A stretch of DNA of 64,000 nucleotides from Perkinsus olseni (lineage: Eukaryota > Perkinsozoa > Perkinsida > Perkinsidae): contig JABANP010000012.1 of assembly GCA_013115135.1 (NCBI GenBank), positions 62,001 through 126,000 on the forward strand. Direction: 5' to 3'. The notes below the pieces were generated by a model. That model made no database searches. It was not told the origin of the DNA and was given only the letters and a program-made list of their open reading frames with translations. Each line of letters opens with the position of its first letter. Position 1 is the stretch's first letter. Below, one piece after another: positions 1 through 12,624 of this stretch. The position numbers and the translations under genes were made by a program.

Positions 1-156
1 GAAGTGGACTCTGAGAATTTCGCAGAATTTGCCAAAGCTCTTTCCTTGAACGTGGACGGGTGGAAGCTTCTGCCCTACGACCAACGGACTGACACTATCA
101 CGATCGACCCGTATGGTAGACAAGAGTACGATTTGAACCCTAAGCTATGCAGGTGA
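1..156 (+). CDS. 3' end of an unknown gene (partial)
   Basis: The first frame is open from base 1 to a TGA at 154-156 and gives the last 51 residues of a protein whose start lies outside the window. The piece is acidic and soluble-looking (it contains KLLPYDQRTD and ends NPKLCR). No domain or motif is recognised. It could be the last exon of a spliced gene. The following 157-1136 holds no exon I can support; short ORFs there on both strands lack convincing codon bias or splice context. Confidence 0.45.
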   Translation, partial: EVDSENFAEFAKALSLNVDGWKLLPYDQRTDTITIDPYGRQEYDLNPKLCR

Positions 157-1136
157 TGATGACCAGGTCATGAACCAGGTCCGGTCTCCCGCGGTATTCT
201 TTGATCTTCATTATTTATTGAAGTAACGAAACTTGTTATTCGTTATACTTTTTAAGTAACTAGTAGCACGAGTCCATTTACTGAGCGGTCCAGCCTTGCC
301 AGGGCCAATGTCTTGAGATAGGTAGTATAACTATGGTGCTATAGCATAGTAGTCAGAAGAGACTTGCGTTTGAAGGCCGTAGGAGAATGTTGGCGATTAT
401 TATCAGGCCCTCGATACTTCTGCAAGATGCATAGTACCAAACTCGTCACAGCAAAGTGAGAACTCGTTACTCTTCGGACTCGCCACAGCAGTGCCAAGTT
501 GACCCTACCGATATTCTTGAGACTAATTCGGTCACCCTTTTCGGTCCATTCCATACCACAAATCCTCTTACCATTGATATAACACCACCACTCAGAGTGC
601 GACTTGACAGAGGAAATAATAACCATTTGAGCAAGAATAGAGAAACAATGCATCGCTAGCAGTGGGTAATGTATCGGGACGCACTGTGTCCGAAGCAGGT
701 CGTACAGCACGCAGTTATTAGGCGATAATACTGATCAACTTCGCCGTCGTGCGATTTTCAGCATCTTTAGTGCACAGGCAACGCCCTATGGCAGTCATAC
801 TCTAGCGCTTGTCTTTTTTATGGTGGTAGCAACGCAGTCATTTCTGCACCCCGTTGATGATGCGCAGGGACTGTGCCACAGTCCTTTGAAATTTTGTCCT
901 CGGTGGAAGCAATGCTGAATCAGCACGCTCAGCTCTCCTCTCTCTTCCTGGAGTACCAGAAGCTCATGATGACGACGAGGGTACCTCACCTTTCTGACCT
1001 GTTTTTTCATCTTTAAATGCTTGAGGAAATCAAAATCCTTTCAGCGAGTCGGGGACGGGCCGAGGAAGCTGCCCCTCAGGGTGTAGAGCTGTAGAGATCC
1101 GCTGCACGTCATTGCCATTATCATTGTCAGTTCTCA

Positions 1137-2238
1137 ATGCTTGTCCTGCTAGTAAATGCCTTACTCCCAACACTATGGGCCTTCCAGTGCTTCAGCGAAT
1201 ACGAGTTCTCTTGGCACGACCCATCAGGCAACCTTCATATCAACCTGTTCAGCGTCTCCCACTATCAGATGAAACTGTGGTCGTTCTTCACAAGACAGAC
1301 GCCCCGGCCGCCGCTGTTGGAAGCCTACTTCGTAGCTAAGCTGAACCCGCAGTTCAAGGCACAGTTTGAGGAGGAGTGCCCAGCGACACTCGTCATGTCC
1401 CACGCCCTCATCGCCCTCGATATGGCCAGCACTGGAGACTTTGACAAAGCCGCAGTCCACTTTGATTACGCTATGCACTACTACGGAGCTGCAACGCCTG
1501 TTCATCAGCACATTATTCTGCACGCGTGGCCGATCAACATCAGCAGCGCAGAGCTATCCAAAGCGATGCTTCTGCGGGATGACGTCGTTTCCCGACATCA
1601 GAGTCGATTTTATCGTCCACGCGACTTCGACGAGTGACCCTTTGGAGAGCTTAATTGCTCATCTGCAACGCTACTTACAGCATGGGGATAGACTGCTTCT
1701 AGGCGGCCATCATGACGTTGGAATCGAGCATGTCAGGGACATGTTCGCCGAGGTTCTCCTCGTGAATTCCGAGCACTACTGCGAGACCTACCTAGAAGGA
1801 TCGTCCAAGTGGAATATGACGACTAACGTGAAGGTGTACATCAACTTGGATGAGACCATTTCCCTTCCTCTCATCATCAAATTGCTGCAGACAGACCATC
1901 GGTACTTGCCGGTTTTCCTTCCGTTCGGCAGAACTAGGCCGTCAGTGTCAACTTTCGGCGCCCCCGAGGAACACGTTGGCACTTCTTTCCTCTTGACGAA
2001 GCCGGCAACGCTTTCTGCCATCGAGAGAATGCGCGAAGCTTGCTTGGAGAGTCCATCGTTGATGGCGAGGAGTTTTCCAGAGCTCTTCGACGTCACAGCG
2101 ATTAGTGACAGATCCTTGAGTTGGGAGGTGCCAGTTGGCCTCCGTTTGAAAGGCGGCAATGAACACTGGCGGTTCGATTGGCGCGACGTCCTCCTAGCCC
2201 CGGTCGTTCCCCGACGCCCTATCCTTCAGATAGATTGA
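1137..2238 (+). CDS. Secreted or membrane-anchored protein of unknown family, one intron
   Basis: Two open frames join across a GT-AG intron at 1526-1601 (76 nt), in phase 2, giving about 341 residues. The start is chosen because the first 17 residues (MLVLLVNALLPTLWAFQ) form a clear signal peptide. The mature part is mixed alpha/beta with no motif that I know; it contains the run GDRLLLGGHHDVGIEHVRDM, and a basic Trp-rich stretch (HWRFDWRD) near the C-terminus. Without the intron the frames appear shifted by one base, but a splice explains this better than a frameshift, because the intron size matches others in the window (67-111 nt). Function unknown; likely secretory pathway. Confidence 0.6.
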
Positions 2239-2269
2239 TACTATTGCATGACGAATGCGTGTGTCGGAT

Positions 2270-2420
2270 TTCCGTTGTGTGTGTGAGTTCATAGTCCAAA
2301 GCCAGCCCCGGCTTAGTTAGACTCGAAGCCGATGCGCTCAGTCAGGGACTCTCTGTAGCGTTGACATGCAGTGCAATCAGACGCTTCGTCAAGAGGCTTC
2401 GTGTCTGTGTTTCAAGTCCA
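2270..2420 (+). repeat. Dispersed repeat, copy 1
   Basis: Contains the core GGGACTCTCTGTAGCGTTGA followed by CATGCAGTGCAATCAGAC. Related copies lie at about 39285-39395, 42412-42490 and 49100-49170. The block TGTGTGAGTT..AGTCCAACGCC next to it also recurs near 39285, 40300 and 43420. I see no coding capacity. It could be a non-autonomous element or a small RNA gene; I cannot tell which. Confidence 0.5.
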
Positions 2421-2659
2421 ACGCCGAATACCGGCATAATCAGACTAGCACCGACCTTGTTTCAAGAGGGACGAGTTTGGGCTCGTTTATTGAGCACAGA
2501 AAGCAGAGTTCAGGCAGAGGTAGGAGAAACCTATAGTTGATCTGTTGGTATCCGTTTTTTGTTGCGTTTGAGTGCCACCGCCGCTCTGAACAGTCCAGTG
2601 AAAACTCATCGTGAACCCCAAGGCTTCAGCGTTGAATGGAAACTTCGGCACGGAAACAT

Positions 2660-4588
2660 CTACTCATGCGTCGCATCTTCTCCCTCATCCTCATCGATCT
2701 CCTTGGCAGCTGCTGTGAGCTCTTCATAGGAGTAGCCGACCTCGTCGAGCACCTGTGACCCGAAAACCTCAACAGGCGCGACGCTGGCTGAGACTGGACC
2801 TCAAGGAACTCAGTGAGGAGCTCTGCTTCTTCGACAGCTAAGCTCTCCTTCTGCTTGAGAATCATCAACCATCTCTCGCAGGCCCGAAGGAATACCGAAC
2901 TCACCTGAGGATGATGCATGACCAGTCCGGAAGGCTTTCTTCGTGGAGGAGAGATTGAGGGAGCTCCTACTTGATAAGACAAGCTGTGGTCCTCACCGCC
3001 TTCGAGATCCAGTGAGAACACTGCCAGGAGGAGATCGGGCATGCGGTCTATCGGAATCTCCCAAACGCTGTCGCGGGCCGCCGCAGAGACCGAGTCCAAG
3101 ATGGCGGCCGCTGCCGAGCTCAGAGTGATCTGAAGGTGGGAATGAGAAACCTTGCCGCCGGTTAAGCACACACCTCATGATTCTTGGCTAGGGCGAGGGC
3201 CTCTGCCGCAGCAACGGCAAGCTCCAGAACCACCGCCGAGGCCGGCTTTGTCTTGGCGGTCTGGATCTAGCAGTCGGGCTATGTTTTCCAGCAGGCTCTG
3301 AAACGCAACTCTCTACCATTTCAACGAACGCCGTCGAATTGGCGCGGGTCTCCGATCCGCGGCTACTATGGGTGAACTAAATATTCAATCAGAGTAATTC
3401 CAATATTATAGCCACGATGAGCGCTTGAGAGTTGCGAAAAATTAGGTATGACTCCCACGCAACCGCGTTTACAGAGTTCGATACCAACAACGGCGACGTA
3501 ACAGTAAAAATGCATACTCACATTGCTGATCTCTTCCGCCCATCTCCCTTCGTATCGGGAGCACTTGGAAGGCTTCAATCCCCGTAGAACAAGATGAGGC
3601 TGTCGAAATGTCGCCAACTGGCGTCCTACTAGTGTGTTCAACCAGGAGCACAGCTCTGAGGGCGAATCAATGGCACAGGGGAGGTCTACGCCGGAGACCC
3701 ACCTATGTGCAGCTCCTGCTTCACAGCGTGGCGATGCATGACACCGATGACGAAGGCTTCCAGGTCGCAGCCGTCCTCGTGAAAGTAAACTCTTTTCCGA
3801 TGCTCCAGAGCAGCCTTTGCGATTTGGTTCGCAAGAGAAGCACTGCTACAGCAGCGGGCTACTCGGAGTATAACTGCTGGCGTCCACTCTTGCACACTCT
3901 TGCTTTCTAGCCATTTCCCTAACGCCTGCTCCGTCGTTGCCTCGTATGCAAGAGAAATCTCATCCATATCCAACGCTTCACCTTCGGTCGTCACCACCCG
4001 CTGGACGATTTCTTCTGGCAGTGGCAAACCTGTCTTGTGCAGGATCGACAGAAACCGGCACGAGTCGCCTGGGTTCAGTGAGCGCGCGCCCGAAAGGATA
4101 CTCAGCAGAAGATACCGGGCCCCTGGACTCCGTGGATCGACTCCCAAGGTGATGAGGGAATCCGCCAGAGAGACTAGCACGGGTCTCGGTGGCGATGTGG
4201 CCATCACGCTGACCTCCACTAACTTGCACGCGACTTCAGCGAACTCAGCGGACACGTTTTCAAGTCGTATGGGGTCTCGCAGATGAGCCGCGGCCGTCTT
4301 GGCAGGAGGGCGCTGTCCTGATTTACGGGGGATGGCTACACGGATGATACTCGAGAGAACGCTCGCGAGTTGAGAGGGAGTGAGGGTGTATGGGCCTGAC
4401 GATGGGAGTGTGGAAGAGAGTGAATGAAAAGTTGAAGGCTTACTCCAGGCGGCCAGTCGGTGTCTGACCATCTCCCAGAACCTTGGGTCCTGGACACGGG
4501 CAGCGGCAGCGCTTTTGCAGAGACCGACGAGTTGGTAGGGCTCGAGCTCGAGGATACTCCGAGCGTAGAGGAGAGGGACAGAGGTCAT
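2660..4588 (-). CDS. Alpha-helical protein of unknown function, multi-exon
   Basis: The gene starts at 4588 (MTSVPLLYARSILELEPYQL). Exon 1 (4588-3703) joins exon 2 (3655-3522) across a 47-nt GT-AG intron in phase 1. Exon 2 ends at a strong GTGAGT donor. Further exons are 3266-3174 and 3129 downward, separated by a 44-nt intron. The most natural C-terminus reads YSYEELTAAAKEIDEDEGED before a TAG at 2660-2662; the last splice, between about 2910 and 2745, is ambiguous. The protein is a run of amphipathic helices rich in Leu, Ala and Ser (LLLSILSGARSLNPGDSCRF), recalling FASTK/OPR-type organelle RNA-binding helical repeats, which are abundant in alveolates. No RAP domain is visible, so that assignment is only a suggestion. 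Confidence 0.55.
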
Positions 4589-4930
4589 AAATGAACTAAA
4601 AAACTAAGAGTCGCCCCTGGAGTGACACGCGTCCCTGAGCGTCGAGCTGAGATGCCATGACTCCTATCAGACAGACCCGATGGGACTGCTGCCGAGGGCA
4701 TTTGAGATGACATCTCGCTCGATATCCCACGGAGGACCCGATGCTCACGGGTCAGGATCTCAATGAAAAAAACCGTTCCTGGAGAGGTAGGAACTCGCGA
4801 AAGGAAGCGCATCGAAGCTGCAATCTTGGGAGGTAATCAGGTAGTGCAGCGAATGAGTTTAAGCCAGGCGAGTTCGAGGAACCCAACAGCATTCGTTCTC
4901 AACAGCAACAACAGCAGCAAGGTCATGCTG

Positions 4931-7447
4931 TCACTTCTTCTTTTTCTTCTTCCCGCCTGCCTTAGCTCCCTTCTTCTTACCCCTCTTCTTAGCCCCTCTA
5001 CTCAGAGGGCATATCTGATCATCTCCGATATTCCTGCGGCCACCAGTAACCCATGGTCACCAGTTGGAAAGACTCTTTCCCCCTCAGAAGGCATCGGCGA
5101 CCAGATTAAGCGACCTCGCGGAAGGAGTTTCTTCCAACTTCTCGTCATCAGGAAGCCCCGGAACGCGAGTGAGGATCAGCCTAAGCCCGGTCGCAGCAGC
5201 AAGTCAGCGAAAACTCAGAGGCTCTCACTCCTCAAGCTTCGCCATGCCGGCCTCCGACAGCAAGCTCAGAACAGCATCGGTCTGTCGCAAGCACTCACAG
5301 CCGGTGAGATCAAGGCAGCCCAGCTCCGGGCAATCGCGAATGAACTCAGCGAGGGCCCGGGAGGTGACACCAGAGGCCGCGTAGCGGAGACTGAGAGTCT
5401 GCAGACAAGACCTGCGAGGAGTGGATGGCCGCCGCCGCCGTCCACACAGGAATGCGCGAGCGGATCTCTCGTTGTGCAGGAACAGCCCCACCTCGGTATC
5501 GATTTCAGGGCCCTATCGGTGAGTCCCGGGCATGCACTGATGTCAAGGCTGACGAGCTCCTCGCAACAGACGAGACACGATGAGAGTTGCTCCTGAAGGC
5601 CACGGTCTGATGATACTCGTGACTATCATCACAGTCACTTCATCTGTCAACCCCGCAGCCCCGACTGATATCCAGCGTCTCTAGCTGTGGATGATGAGAA
5701 CAGAGTTCGTGGAGTCCCGCGGTGGTCAGGAGAGAGGAGGCCCTGGAGCAGCAGGGAGTGGTTACACAGCGGACGGCGTTCCTTCCACTTGCCCAGCGAG
5801 ATCCACCACTCGCAGCCTCCTGATTCCTCGAGCGAGAGTCACCACAGCTCCATCCGTGAGAGCAGAGCCGTTGTGGCCCAGGTAGAGGTACTCAAGTAAG
5901 GCGAGATTTCCGCAAGCAGAAACGGTGGAGGGAGAAAGTCTCGGGAGACTCCGAAGGTTGAGGTGTCTGAGCCACACGACTGCCATGGCACTCGGACGGC
6001 GGGTTGAATCTCCCTCGTCAAATGCGTATCCCGCCAGTCGCAGTGCAGAGATTCTTCAGAGTGTTTCTGCGCTACAGTCAAGAGCAACCTATGTATCTAC
6101 GTAAAGTTGCGCAAAATTGCGTAAAATTCCGTAAAATTCCGTAAAATTGCATAAAATCACCTACTTAACTCGCTATTCTCCGTCATCAATAATTAACATG
6201 CAATGGGAATGTACTTTTCATGAATGCAATAAAAATAACCGAAATTATAATAACTTATTTCACGGTTCCTTCTCGGTCGCTATCGAAACCGCAATGAAAT
6301 TTGCAAATTTCATCCACCAAAAAGCAAGCTCTTCCCAATTCTCGCACTTGACCGTCTTGCGCTGACGACAGTGCAGCCACAGCGCCATCAATAGCCCCGG
6401 GAATTCGGCCCGCCTCGAGTGTGAGGTCCTGAAGGGAGTATCGACAGGAACCAAGCAGGGCTGATAGAAAGGAGCTTGTGAAGTAGGTGGACCTGAGCAG
6501 GCCGATCGTGAGAATGGGAAAAATTACGGTTTTGACTACGGTATGGTACGGGCTACGGGCATCACACCGCAGCACGTCACAGCTACGGAACCAGAGTATT
6601 TCTTGTAATCTGCGGAGCTGCTCAACTCGACGCTTCACAGTGTGAAGCGAACGACCGCCGAGTTTTTCTACGGTCCATAAACCATTAGACGGAATGGAGT
6701 AGGGAGAGAACTATGATAATAACGCTGCCAAGCTATAGCCCTCTTGCCGATGCAACAAACCGCGCGACATCAATAGCGTTTTTTACGAAGCCGTGTTGAT
6801 CCGCGACAATACGAGAATAGGTGCCGAGTTAACCCTCACGTAAGGTTGAGCTCCCGTAGGGATCTGAGTGCCACTGGAAGGCTCTGAGCAAGCTGGTCGA
6901 AGGTGGCGGCAGAGACGGCCCGATGGCAGCCACTCAAATCCAGCTTGAATAAGGGCTCGTTTAGAGAATAGAGAAGTGTCTGATAATGTCGGGGTGACGC
7001 CTGTCGGACGTCCACCACAGGTAGCAGTATCACCATGTCTGCGGATAAGGGAGTGCCTCTTCTTAGTGCCTCGTCAAGGGCTGGACAGGGCGGTAGAGTC
7101 CGACCGGATGACGACTGCGGGACCTGCTCAGAAAGGCCGCTATCGATGACGATGGTCGTCCTCTTCTGCTAGCTGCGATGATCTAGTGTCAGCTTCCGGC
7201 GGCCTACGATGCGGGAATGCCGGAGAGAGCATATGCCGGGATAACAACGACATTTCCATCGATAGGTCGACCCTAGTAAGATACGCGTAATGTCGAAGAT
7301 ATCTTCACACAGCCGTATGCCCCACCCTACCCTTTCCCTGACTTCCTCCTGGTCGGGCTGTCCGAGCTCAGCACGGCCAGAGAGTAACCGCTGCTTTTTC
7401 GCCTCCACCCAATCCCTGCTAGGCAGTAGCGTGCCGCTATAAAGCAT
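4931..7447 (-). CDS. Leucine-rich-repeat protein with lysine-rich tail, multi-exon
   Basis: Repeated LRR segments are spread over several minus-strand exons: LFKLDLSGCHRAVSAATFDQ (about 7166-6840, ending at a GTGAGG donor), a stretch with SLQDLTLEAGR (6480-6380), LRHLNLRSLPRLS and LRVVDLAGQ (5986-5762), and LGCLDLTGCECLRQTDAVLS (5491-5228, ending at a GTGAGA donor). The last exon (about 5040-4931) ends in a tail of about 22 residues, mostly Lys, Gly and Ala. A first exon at 7447-7169 is possible. The repeats resemble the cysteine-containing type of F-box/LRR and AMN1-like proteins, which act as protein-binding scaffolds. No F-box is certain. Exon borders are approximate. The plus-strand ORF 4763-5596 is the shadow of this gene. 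Confidence 0.6.
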
Positions 7448-8616
7448 CTCGCCGTATCTGCCTGACTCTCAGCCTCACCCGAGTATGGCCATCATCATAC
7501 CCCTTCAAATCGGGCATCGGAAATGCTTCTGGAGCACTTGGCGATGCTGTGAGGGAGTTCAGCATAGCAAAAGTTTAACGACTATTGAGTGACTGAAGCA
7601 CTTTCCTGCCCGTCTCGAGGAGGTTCCAGCGGAGAGCTCTCAGGAGCCAGGCAAGGGCGCGAACCGAAACAGCTACGGTTCTAGTCGCGCAAGAGTGCGA
7701 GGGACAAACGACGAAAGAAAATGTGGCGTAGTAGGGACAGGCATGAGGAAATACGAGTTAGCCGGGGGAAGGTATTCGAGTACCAAAACTTCCACAACTC
7801 ATGCAGTTTACGCGAGAGCCTTGCAGTCCAGTAATTTCCAACGGCAATCCCAGCCGAGTAAAGGCATCGTGAACTTGTGAGGATTCGACCTTCACCGAAA
7901 CTCAGAACCGAATTTTGGATTACATCTCACGTATCGCCATCGGAGCTCGAGGAGTTCAATGGCAGACCATGTTCGCGCGAGGTTTCCGACAATTGCAGGC
8001 TCCAGTCCCTTCGTAGAAATCAAAGAAACACTTATCAAAGCTGCATCTGACTTCTTCTCGCGTCATTACCCTGAAGATGGAAGATTCCTGGCGTAATGGA
8101 CAGAGCTCATTCATCGGGCTTAACCGTTCTCCCACGAAAAACATCATCCGAGTTGCTAGCCTAACTAGACCGTACTGTCGGCCTTGGACTCTAAACTCGC
8201 CCACCGCCCGAAGATGACTGATAACAAAACTGAGAAGCTGAGGATGAGGAGACTAGTATCATTATTATGAGTAGCTTCTACGACCAGCGTACTACGGCAG
8301 AGTCGGGAGGTGAGAAAAAAGGGTATTCCTTCAAGAGAAGGGTTCGTACTTATCGCGGAAATATTAATGACCGAGCCGCTGGCAATGGTCGTAATCGTAC
8401 ACGTGCACTACAAGGAACAACATTAGAGACGATGGGGCCGGTACGTATAGACAACAGCAGCGCGGAATAATTCCGTATTTTTGAAATCAGGAATGAACGT
8501 GCGTTGTCGTTCACCATTTTCGAGGAGCCGATAACTCCTTTGCAATGCTTGGTCGTACACGCGATGGCTCCGGCTCCTCAGCGATGCCATCAGTAACGCC
8601 GGCGACCACAGTCTCT
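7448..8616. other. No gene recognised
   Basis: Only short ORFs. One minus-strand ORF (8204-7956) has a cysteine-containing end (CSFDKCFFDFYEGTGACNC) and could be an exon of a neighbouring gene, but no splice sites decide it. Confidence 0.3.
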
Positions 8617-9871
8617 CTATAGGGTGAGGAGAAGGCTTTCACGTTCTGGGGCGGCGGAGGGGCAGCGAGCTCCTGAGGAGGGTGACCAGTACCCCAATAG
8701 CAAGCATCGATGACGAGAGGCTATGATGCATGAGGGAAAATCTTGCGCGTGCGAGAGTATCTTTACTACCTCTGCAATGCCATAGTAGTATCGGCCAGAA
8801 ATCTCAGGAGGCGGCAGAGGGACTCCAACCCTCGGTAGCATAACCGGACCGGAATACTCTGGAGAATACCTGCACATCATTGGTCAGAGTGTATGCTATT
8901 GCGTATCTTCCATGCTTCAACCTAAGATTCCCAGACTCCCGACCTACATGCTGCGCATTTCCGAGCGGGACGTGGGACTAGGTGTAAGAACCTGACCAGA
9001 TTACATAGCCTTCTATAAGGGTAATTGAGGGAGCACTACAGGAGCATAGGACGATCGTGAGGTGACGGCGGACCCCTCCGGAGTCGCTCCCCGGGGATAG
9101 CTAATCACGCTGTAGCTGCTACCACCACCATACTCGCTGGCCGGGTAGTAAGGACTTGTTGCGGTACTAGGGTAGCTGGAGGCTGCCATCATGCGACGAC
9201 TCTCCCTGGCAGAGCGAAGACACACTTTCACAACAAATAAGAAATTACAAACTTCCCAGTCAACGATATTCCACCCGAGGTAAATTCGAAGCGTTCCCGG
9301 ATGAATCTGCACACAGGTTACACGGGTGTAGGTAGAAAAGTGGTACAGAAGGTCAAAGAAGATTCTGAGGATCGTGATGGTGTAGGAAAGCACATTCGGA
9401 AGGATGCTACGTATGAAGCGCAGTGGCAAGAATATACCGTTACTCGAGGCGCTCACGTTCCCTAGGTGGATATACGCTCGTACGGAGGGTAGTAGATGGT
9501 CAGACACAGTGAGTAGTAACGATCCATCCGCGACGAGCTGACGAACATGTGAGACAAGGCTCGAGAAAGATGATCTACCCATGGCCAGTCCAGCAGGTAT
9601 CGCTGTGTGGTGTAGAATGCTCATCTATCCCCTAGCACTACCTAGCTCGCTGCCTCCTTTTCTGCAAGTCATACAGCTTAGTCAAGGGAGCGACATCAGG
9701 AGCGGTAGCCATACTACTGACGGACCTCTTAGTGCTCGACGCAGCACTACTGTGGGGATCACCGTCTGCAGCTGCAGCAACAGTCATTGGTAATAAGGAA
9801 AATCTATACCTTACAACAGGGACAGTCCGGGATGGACCAGATACACGTCTCGAATCATCAATATTCTCCAA
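8617..9871 (-). CDS. Tyr/Pro/Ser-rich hypothetical protein, multi-exon
   Basis: Coding-like pieces on the minus strand: 9871-9640 (an Ala-rich, low-complexity start that contains VAAAADGDPHSS), about 9590-9465 (SSFSSLVSHVRQLVADGS, ending near a GTGAGC donor), about 9230-9025 (ASSYPSTATSPYYPASEYGG), and a short exon at about 8865-8760 (VGVPLPPPEISGRYYYGIAE) ending at a GTAGTA donor. The Tyr/Pro-rich composition resembles cytoskeletal or pellicle proteins of alveolates, but no repeat such as an alveolin motif is visible. The joins are not proven and it may be two genes. Confidence 0.35.
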
Positions 9872-10476
9872 GGAAAAATAATTATCGACTAATATTTATT
9901 GTGCGAAAATATTGAAATCGGATAATATAATTTATAATACCGTAACATGGCGAAATCACGTCACGAGAGAGGCGCGAAGAGCTCCAACCTTCTTCAGCGC
10001 GCGTCCCTCCTGATGCAGGAGGGAAGGCGAAGACTTCACGGTGTCAGAACAATTATGGCCAAACGAGAGGTCGCCTCTTAAGCGTGCCCTTTCTTTGTGG
10101 CACATGCGTTCAGTCGACTAATCACTAAAAGTTAGTAACTAATACCACAACTTTCCGAACAACTCTCTCAGAGACCCCCGCAGGCCCCACAATGAAGCGC
10201 CCGCTTAGAACACCCAAGTCCTCCCCTGCCCTAATGCACGCAACAGAACACTGAAACGAGGTAACAACAACGGATGATGATGATGATACATGGAAGTCAT
10301 GCCCGGCTACAGTCGGAGGTGGCAGCCGTATTTCGACGCCCCTGATGACAAAGCATAGGTGCGAGAATTGTGAACGAAAACTGTCTAACAGATAACGGCG
10401 ATCTGTCAGGTTGGTTTTCAAGTGCAAGGTCGAACGGTTGGAATAAATAAAATCCCCGAGAGGCATTCACACATAC

Positions 10477-10720
10477 TCACTTGGCAACTCGATCGCTGAT
10501 CTCCTCCAGCCGCACAGCCCTGTCTATCAACTTGCGGCATTGAGGACAGTACGGACGTCCTGAAGGAGAGTCCCGAGGCCTCAGGCGTGAGATGCTGCCC
10601 ACCTGATTGCTTTATAGCCGATATACAGGTAATACAGAAGCCGCCGTGGGCGCAGGGGAGGACGACTGAGTCGCCGGGAGCGTCCTGAAGTAGCAGCACG
10701 GTTACTCTGAGCTTGGATGT
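10477..10720 (-). CDS. RING-finger protein, C-terminal exons
   Basis: The upstream exon ends with LPCAHGGFCITCISAIKQSG. A 43-nt GT-AG intron (10560-10602, phase 1) joins it to RPYCPQCRKLIDRAVRLEEI. Together these give the C-x-H-x3-C-x2-C ... C-P-x-C half of a C3HC4 RING, of the type found at the C-terminus of mahogunin-like and inhibitor-of-apoptosis-like E3 ubiquitin ligases, which recruit E2 enzymes. The first Cys pair must be in an upstream exon I could not place. The reading can end at a TGA (10477-10479), but a perfect GTGAGT donor overlaps that stop, so the gene may continue downstream. Confidence 0.6.
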
Positions 10721-10762
10721 GGTGAAATCACCGCCACTGCACAACGGGATGCAATACCACAC

Positions 10763-11290
10763 CTTGCGCTACTCATGAGCCACGAGAAATGAGGGGCACT
10801 TCCTCTACGCAGGCGGTCTGTTTCCTGCGGTGGCGATTACCGCTACGCAGGTCCACGCATTCTACGTCCGAACCTGCGCGGCACACTGCCGGAAGCCTCT
10901 AGCGACCTTCAACAGCATCAACTGCTACGAAGCTCTTCATCGCAACCTTGAGATCCCTACGTCCTAGGAAGGCACAGAAGTTCCGAGAAAAGATACGCTC
11001 TCACTTCCGAGAATTCTTCTGAAATTTTCCATTTTTCCCCGCCCTCACGATAGTCTACCATGCAGATGGTGCAGGAGGGCACATCCACCTCCCCTCCTCC
11101 GCCGGCCGACCCACCATGATAGGAGCCAACGGCGTCATCTGAGGGGGGCCTAGCGAAACTGCGCTGAGAAGGACGATCTTACTATAGCTGGATTCTCGGA
11201 GGCGTTGTGCTCGCGCTGACCGCTCACTCTGAAGAACGTGTTGTTAACACGAGTGAATTCATATTCCATCAAAGGCCCCGTCTGCTCGAC
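10763..11290. other. No gene recognised
   Basis: Probably holds 5' exons of the RING gene on the minus strand, but none can be fixed. Confidence 0.25.
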
Positions 11291-11509
11291 AGGATGAGAT
11301 GCAACCTGTGGGAATCGAACCCACGCCCTTTCCCTCCACGGTCACTGGTCAGCCCCGACTACCCATGGGACCGGATTGGCCCTTCGACACTCGAAACAAG
11401 TGAAGGCCACCGCCGTTTCTATTCGCGGCACGTACTGCTCTCTCCCACATGACGCACAAGACGCCACCAGCATCGCTCCGTCTGACGTGCCCTACAAAGA
11501 TACACCCTC

Positions 11510-11813
11510 AGACCGCACGCGCAAGATTTTCCACTACCGCTGTTGGAGCAGCCTCTTGCCTCCCAGCCCGGCCCATCCGTAGTACCGCATAGATGCAACC
11601 CGCGGACAGAATAACAGCAACTCCCATAATGATGACCGAGGCTCCCGTCACCTCAGCATACCGAGTCTCGCTCGGGTCACCCGAGGGTAGGAGGGTGGGC
11701 GAGGACGTTGAGTTTGCGATCGTGCTGGTGGACTCCCTTATACGAGAGAGGAAAAGAAGGGCCGACTGCGGACAGTGAGGAAGGTACTGCTTCGAACCCG
11801 CCACAGAACGCAA
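11510..11813 (-). CDS. C-terminal exon of a single-pass membrane protein
   Basis: The minus-strand frame reads a Ser/Thr-rich stretch, then a hydrophobic helix (TGASVIIMGVAVILSAGCIY), then a short basic tail (RMGRAGRQEAAPTAVVENLA) before the stop. This is the layout of a type I membrane protein end. The upstream boundary is uncertain; a splice acceptor near 11790 is possible. No family recognised. Confidence 0.4.
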
Positions 11814-11954
11814 ATGGAGCCTGGATGTGGACTGTGTGCTGAGCAGTTGTGTGCCAGTACTTTCTCCCTAGCTTCAATGTCCTCTACCCATACTTCAATA
11901 GTCATAAAGGGTTACTGAAAGTCCTCTGGTTTTTCTTCTATCCACCTGGCGGTT

Positions 11955-12444
11955 GTGCTCCCCCTAAACCTACATGGACCGTCGACGGGCGGAAAAGTTC
12001 TTGCGGGACGAGGGCAGCCGAGGGAAAGCAAGCTACTCCTGCGCGAACAGCAGAAACAAACTCAGATAGAGAATAATAGCAACTGCCGTGGACTGCGCTG
12101 GAAACTTTTGGCAGCCCTAACGCCCTCGAGCGCCATACTCCCGACTTCCACACAATTCTTGCAGCAGCTGGCAAACAAGAGCATAACAGGAGAGCAACTG
12201 GGAAGCATGAGCACTACGAGCGGCACAGAGCCGGAACCAAGTGAGTACGTCTGCCGCGAGCAATGCCAGACATAGACACTGGAGGTGGGCCGCTGTACAA
12301 GGGCAAACTAGGACGCAGTCTCCCCAGCACAGCCAGCGACTTTCCTGAGAAAGCGAGCTTCTATCAATCCTCACAACGGCACTGCGTTCACGCCGTCCTT
12401 TCCGGAAGAAGCACCGTGATTGGGGCACTGGGAACGCAAATCTT
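11955..12444 (+). CDS. Hypothetical plus-strand exons
   Basis: One exon ends at a GTGAGT donor at 12241 and carries a Gln-rich helix (LLREQQKQTQIE). A second exon begins after acceptors near 12314-12332. It either runs to another GTGAGT donor at 12445 or terminates earlier in a different frame (RKRASINPHNGTAFTPSF). Phase does not decide between them. No function suggested. Confidence 0.3.
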
Positions 12445-12624
12445 GGTGAGTGGGCAGGTATTAGTAGTAGTAATAATAGTACTTCAAGTTGGCTACTTTC
12501 AAGTCATCTTACACCTCTACAGCTTCGCTGACGGGGTTGCAATAATATTAATAGTAATTTACAGAAGGAAATGCAAGAACGGCAAAGACGAGGACGATGA
12601 TAGCAATCCGACAGAGTCCGTCTA

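Noticed and set aside
1526..1601. Apparent programmed +1 frameshift in the gene at 1137-2238
   Set aside because: A 76-nt GT-AG intron in the right phase explains the change of frame, and similar introns occur in neighbouring genes.
4763..5596. Long plus-strand ORF of 277 codons
   Set aside because: It overlaps minus-strand LRR exons with clear repeat motifs; its own sequence has no motif and is a shadow frame.
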